Positions 59,212 through 64,000 of a stretch of DNA of 64,000 nt are shown in pieces; position 1 is the first letter of the stretch, and each line of letters opens with the position of its first letter. A program made the translations under genes and the position numbers. The DNA is from Przewalskia tangutica. Taxonomy: Eukaryota; Streptophyta; Magnoliopsida; Solanales; Solanaceae. The stretch spans positions 53,457,142 through 53,521,141 of the forward strand of contig CM056733.1 in assembly GCA_029844215.1 (NCBI GenBank), written 5' to 3'. Below the pieces are notes generated by a model, which did no database searches, had not been told where the DNA came from, and worked only from the letters and a program-made list of their open reading frames with translations.

Positions 59212-59247
59212 TTCTTCCCCCCTTAGAAACATTCGTCCCCGAATGTT
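59212..59247 (-). other. Polypurine tract and hairpin, second H internal region
   Basis: Same tract as at 53551. Perfect hairpin arms at 59228-59235 and 59240-59247. Confidence 0.88.
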
Positions 59248-60598
59248 CTTTCGGAGTCAAACTTATAATTAAAGCACGACATAGTCTCCTTATACTACAC
59301 CCTTCTTACGACATATGTCACCCATGGCCACATAACAAATTTATACTAAGATGCCAACCTTGACACTCACGAAGCCAACTAGCCCATACTTATAATGACC
59401 TCAAAGTCCGCCATAATCCTCTACTAGGTCTACTAGTGGTCCGACGATCGTATCATCACCGGAAAACCTCATATTCCCGCCACTACCACCCCACACACTC
59501 ACTGCGTAGTTACCTCGAAAGGTTCTTATGGATTCGTGCTCTATTCTTTTACACTTGGTTGTTATCTTTCTTATCGGTCGCATTCTTTCCGTATTTCCAA
59601 CTCACACTAGTATACATAACTTCCATACCGACGCCGGTCTCCAATCTTTGGAGTCACTCTTAAACAACATAAGGCCATTCCCGACTCACGACTGGTTCCG
59701 GTGGAACACGCCCACGAACCCGTAAACAATTAACTAGACTTGGGCTGCACCCGTGACTCGCCACGTGGCGAAACTACTACCAACTGATCCCACTCCATTC
59801 CGTGCCATGGGAGACCTGCAATGTGTCCTCACCCCGACCCGCACACACTTAACTCTTATTCTCGGGTCTATAATAAATCTTTCTACAGAAGACCTTGTAC
59901 ATCTAAGGTCTCATGTCTTCAACATTCTTAGGCTCGCAATTTCCATGCCCAAGCCTATCTTATCGCCTCCCGTAGCGGGTATAAAAACTTCTCATAATAC
60001 CATAATCGTGTCGTTGATCACAAGAACAATTACTTACTATATACGGACCTCATCCGTACAATTTTCTTAAGCCTACTACGCAGCTTAATCTATTTACATG
60101 ACATTCCGTTAAGTTCCTTAACATGGCTTCTTAAGGGTTCACTACCCTATCGCATGACCTCATCCCTTCCCAATTATCTCAAAACAACACATAAGATCTT
60201 GTAGAATTTATTAACTGCTCCATACCTTCCTGATCTAGTTAGCCTTTACCACTCTTGGTAAATCAAAAACCATACAACGCAACCAATAAATGACCCTCAA
60301 ACGTAAAACCGTATATAGGAAAGTCACAAAACCAACAATAATATAATCATAACCAACCTGGATACGCAATCCACATAGTCTTTCCCGGTCATCGCCGCTT
60401 TCTCGTAGCTGCAATCAACATAACTCGTTAGGGAGAGACGACCCTAACAACACAGCTCTATGGCACGATCTCAGAGTGAGAAGAATGGAAACCAATCCTA
60501 AATGTCCTGCAGCCTCCTAATTTTAGATGTGGTGCACAACACACCGATAATCAAGACTCTACTAGACACGGTCTGTAGACACTTTCCGAGGACTAACT
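59248..60598 (-). mobile_element. Second H internal region (protease scrap and module X)
   Basis: Near copy of 53587-54968. The ATG at the gag-start position (60421) remains, but the short frame is broken by changes at CTG sites and by A-for-T changes near 60265-60350. No coding domain. Plus-strand frames at 59436-59725 are shadows. Confidence 0.78.
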
Positions 60599-60610
60599 GC
60601 TCTGATACCA
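60599..60610 (-). other. Primer-binding site, second H internal region
   Basis: Perfect GCTCTGATACCA, four bases from the LTR edge at 60615. Confidence 0.95.
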
Positions 60611-60614
60611 CTTT

Positions 60615-63600
60615 TGTCACGACCCGACCCCGGGCCCACGACTGGTGCCCTACCTAGGCACCCTTACAGGTATACATCATAGATAATCAGCGGAACATAC
60701 ATGAAACTATAAAATAAAACAATGTAAGTAAAACAACAAAGTTAGACGATAGTGGCTACCTTTCCGGACATATAATATACAACCGGCAAGCCGCTTCCTT
60801 TCCTTACAAATCGACCACAATACGTGACTACAGCACTTCAAGAGTTTTAACATAACAATCGTGGCGGACAGGCCCCGCCATACCCCAATATACATGAATC
60901 TACAACCTCGGGAAACTGCACCAAGAGATAAGCCTCCGAGCAAATGGAGCGTTTTCAAAATCAACCGAGATCCTAAGAGCAAGGATCACCAACCTGGTAC
61001 CTAAAACTCGCGGCATGAACGCACCCGGAAGGGTCGATAACAAAAATTTAATATGGAATGTAAATAACGTGACAAGAACTGATCATAATCAGATAAAAGA
61101 ATGACAGACAAGTATAAAAGTACATACTGGATCCTCGCCGTGTCATTACCACTTATGAACTTAATTTCACATCAATATCTTTTCCCATTTTCAATAAAGG
61201 TTATAGCCACATTCTTACGCACATGATTAGGAAAAATCATTAAGTTCATTTCTATATAACTTACTTATCTTTCATAAGTATAATCCGGCCCTTTAAGGAG
61301 GGCGCATATACTACCCGGCCCAATCTGGGACGCGATCAAGTCATACAAATATCAAAGCGTGTCCGTGGAATCCCCCATCACTGCCGACAGCTATAAGTGT
61401 AAATTATAACTATGTGACGCGCCCGTAGCATCCCACCTCACTGTCGGCGCACACATATACAACATATATATATATCTCCTGCCCGTGGAATCCCACATCA
61501 CTGCCGACAACTATAAGTGTAAAAGATAACCATGTGACGCGCTGCGTGGCATCCCACTCACCGCTTGCATACATACACAACATATATATATATCTCCCGC
61601 CCGTGGAATCCCACATCACGCTGACAACTATAAGTGTAAAATATAACCATGTGACGCGCGTGGCATCCCACCTCACCGCTTGCCAGATACATACACAACA
61701 CATATATATATATCTCCTGCCCGTGGAATCCCACATCACTGCCGACAACTATAAGTGTAAAATATAACCATGTGACGCGCCCGTGGCATCCCACCTCACT
61801 GTCGGCGTACACATACACAACATATATATATATATATATAACGCGGCCGCATGCCCCGGAATCCCACATCGTATAAGCATGGCCATAACGTGCCCTCGGC
61901 ATCCCTCATCGTAGGTGCAGGTCTTCATGGGGAGCTATCCCATGGAGTAATAATATATCATGCCCCCGGAATCCCTTATCGTGGGTACATGTCTTCATGG
62001 GGAGCTAGCCCATGGAGTAAAATATAACATGGTCGCATGCCCCGGAATCCCACATCGTATAAGCATGGTCATGGAGTAATAAAACACGCGAGCATCTAAC
62101 CCGCATCCTGGCTGCATGCCCCGGCATCCCTCATCGTATAAGCATGGCCAAGATCAATCACAATGGAAGCATACCCGTGGAATCCCCCGTCACTGTCGGT
62201 ACGTCCAATAAAATGTCCGGGCATCTAACCCGCATTCTGGTCACATGCCCCGGAATCCCACATCGTGTAAGCATGTCCAAGGATTAATCATGATGGAAGC
62301 ATACCCGTGGAATCCCACATCACTGTCGGTACGTCCAATAAAATGTCCGGGCATCTAACCCGCATCCTGGTCACATGCCCCAGAATCCCACATCGTGTAA
62401 GCATGTCCAAGGATTAATCATGATGGAAGCATACCCGTGGAATCCCACATCACTGTCGGTACGTCCAAGTAAACTTATAACAAGACAGCCGGCCCTCCAA
62501 CTGAGAGTCGCGACAACGTAACATATAATACTTGCACTCAAAGCTATCATAAGCAAACCTAGGCAAGTTCATTAAACCTTTAGACTTCCATCTTTATAAA
62601 CTCATGGCACTTTCGTTTTACACATTAAAATCCGGGAATTTAACCCCAAGTACTACGTACTTCTACTCTTTTAGAAAGTCCCTTTTTCAAATAAAACTTC
62701 CAAGATACTAACAACCGTAGTATCAAGTCATACTACCTTCAAGACAAGTCACAATACCTTCTTAGAAATACAATTACCGGCTTCTAAATCAAGTGACTTC
62801 TTCCTTAAAACATTAAACGATTTAAACCATTAAGACAGTTGCCCTTCTTTATTTCAAACCAATTCTTTGCTTACATTATTAGAGAAAACCATTCTCTTAA
62901 CCTTCCATAAAGCCGTTATAACCAACTTCCCATAAAGCCGTTATAACCCTTTATGGTTTTAGACCAACTCATTCCTTTTATAACCAAGAGACTTCTACTT
63001 TTTGGAAACCAAGTATTATATACTTTCAAATCAATTCTCTTAACTTTCAAAAATACAATTAGTCTCTTAACCTTTAGAATTCAAGTGACTCCTTTTATTA
63101 AAAAAAACCTTAGGCAATTGATGCCTTAAAATCAAGTTGCCTTTTTACTAAAATCAAGTCATTTATCCTTCCATAAAGCAAATATAACCAACTTCCCATA
63201 AAGTCATTATATTCACTTTATACCTTAGCCAAAAATATAATTTCCTATCCAAGGGACTTATACGTTTAAAACGGAACAAGTATCACATACTTCAAAACTC
63301 TTCAAGTCCCTTAACTTTAATAAACATCGACATCCTTAATACTTTCAAAGAAGTGAGTTAATCTCCTAACTCACCCGACTTGGCTATTCATAAAACTAGT
63401 AAAGGATATCAAGGTGTCAGACGCTCACCGCACTACATACGTGCAACTAGTCATGCTCAAAAGATAGGAAAAGTTCTACATAGAGTAAATCACACAACTA
63501 CCTCTTAACTTCTAAGAGTAGAAGGAAACATGAAATGATACCACAGGTATATTCCATAGATAGAATCATGCCAAAGGAAGGAAGAGGTTCACATACCTCG

Positions 63601-64000
63601 CGACGATTATCGACAAGTAGCAAAATGCTCCAAAGTACTTCAATCTTGATAGCTATACCATCCTTCAAGTAGGATACGCTATACTTAGTACTTCAACCTA
63701 TAATGGTCACAATACGTCCATTAACCTCTCACTTTAAACGTAGAATATTCTAAGTGCTAAGTCACTAAATTCTACGGAAAATCGGATAGCACCTCCTTTG
63801 TTTCTACTTACTTTGCCACCTTTTTCAAGGCCGAATACAATAACCAAACACGCCACTTTTAAGGCCCAAACAATGCAATTATCAATAGGGGATTACACGC
63901 CTACTAGACGTGTAAAATTCCGCCCCACAATAGATATCAAACTAATACAAACTACATGTCCAATTCGGCCACATTGAGTGCCATAACACCAATTCTTCTC
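60615..64000 (-). mobile_element. H, third LTR, left 3.4 kb
   Basis: It starts TGTCACGACCCGACC and follows the middle LTR to the window end, at a point equivalent to about 58206. Roughly 1 kb is missing. The 122-bp array is at 61355-61845, and three CATGCCCCGGAATCCCACAT-type repeats lie at 62030-62460, the spot where I inserted in the first LTR. Confidence 0.92.
61355..61845. repeat. 122-bp minisatellite, third H LTR
   Basis: Four units as in the other two LTRs of H. The middle two units are shortened by losses at CTG/CCCG sites. Confidence 0.92.

Larger units (their letters stand above)
40162..64000 (-). mobile_element. Tandem element H: LTR-internal-LTR-internal-LTR (family 1, non-autonomous)
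   Basis: Three LTRs (40162-53550 interrupted by I; 54985-59211; 60615 to past the window end) alternate with two internal regions of 1434 and 1403 bp. Each internal-LTR border carries the proper polypurine tract or PBS, and the middle LTR is shared. Such arrays arise by unequal recombination between LTRs of two copies. Internal regions hold only a protease scrap and module X, so the element relies on proteins made elsewhere. LTRs of about 4.2 kb make up most of its length. Confidence 0.88.

Overview
The window is a block of nested plant LTR retrotransposons with no recognisable host gene. The evidence for a plant is a primer-binding site complementary to the plant initiator-Met tRNA (TGGTATCAGAGC, or its reverse complement GCTCTGATACCA), a Ty3/gypsy chromovirus pol with a chromodomain, and a second Tat/Ogre-like family. 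The texture suggests an asterid dicot, possibly Solanaceae, but that is an impression from memory and not a search result. Only gag and pol remnants are coding, and all are broken.

Two families account for nearly everything. Family 1 is a Tekay/Del-like chromovirus. Read on the + strand its mostly minus-oriented LTRs run from TGTCACGACC to GGGGTGTAACA and are 2.9 to 4.3 kb long. Family 2 is Tat/Ogre-like, with LTRs running from TGTC(A/G)CG(C/T)CC to GGGTGTCAACA and 3.0 to 4.0 kb long. A 155-bp Ty1/copia pol scrap at 27070-27228 appears to be the oldest host sequence and to have received insertions on both sides.

Layout, with letters used throughout. D (family 1, plus strand): end of its 5' LTR at 1-1641, carrying a 47-bp tandem array, and a 3' LTR stub at 6151-6759. 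E (family 2, minus): inserted in the leader of D, 1710-6150, and cut short by a deletion. C (family 1, minus): 6760-27069, with gag and protease remnants at 8081-9708 and a 5' LTR split by solo LTR B (10801-24711). B is itself split by complete element A (12511-22923), which has an ATACT duplication. F (family 2, minus): from 27229, with its second LTR interrupted at 35310 by G. G (family 1, minus): LTR 35311-38238 and pol with chromodomain, integrase and RNase H. H: an LTR-internal-LTR-internal-LTR tandem starting at 40162 inside the RNase H of G. I: a complete element, 41801-50926, with a TCACA duplication, inside the first LTR of H. The window ends inside the third LTR of H.

The copies relate to one another as autonomous-derived remnants (C, G) and strongly reduced non-autonomous derivatives (A, H, I). 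In the derivatives gag is replaced by a shared non-coding module of about 0.9-1.1 kb (module X). In A and C a second module (Y) stands where reverse transcriptase and RNase H should be. H and I have LTRs near 4 kb around internal regions of only 1.2-1.4 kb. Shared cis features are the PBS, the polypurine tract with an adjacent hairpin, a TATA-like box and a GACACGTGTC G-box palindrome. The LTRs share one minisatellite slot that holds a different repeat in each subfamily. Several recent duplicates also differ at CTG/CAG sites in a recurrent way that looks more like a methylation-linked consensus artefact than evolution.
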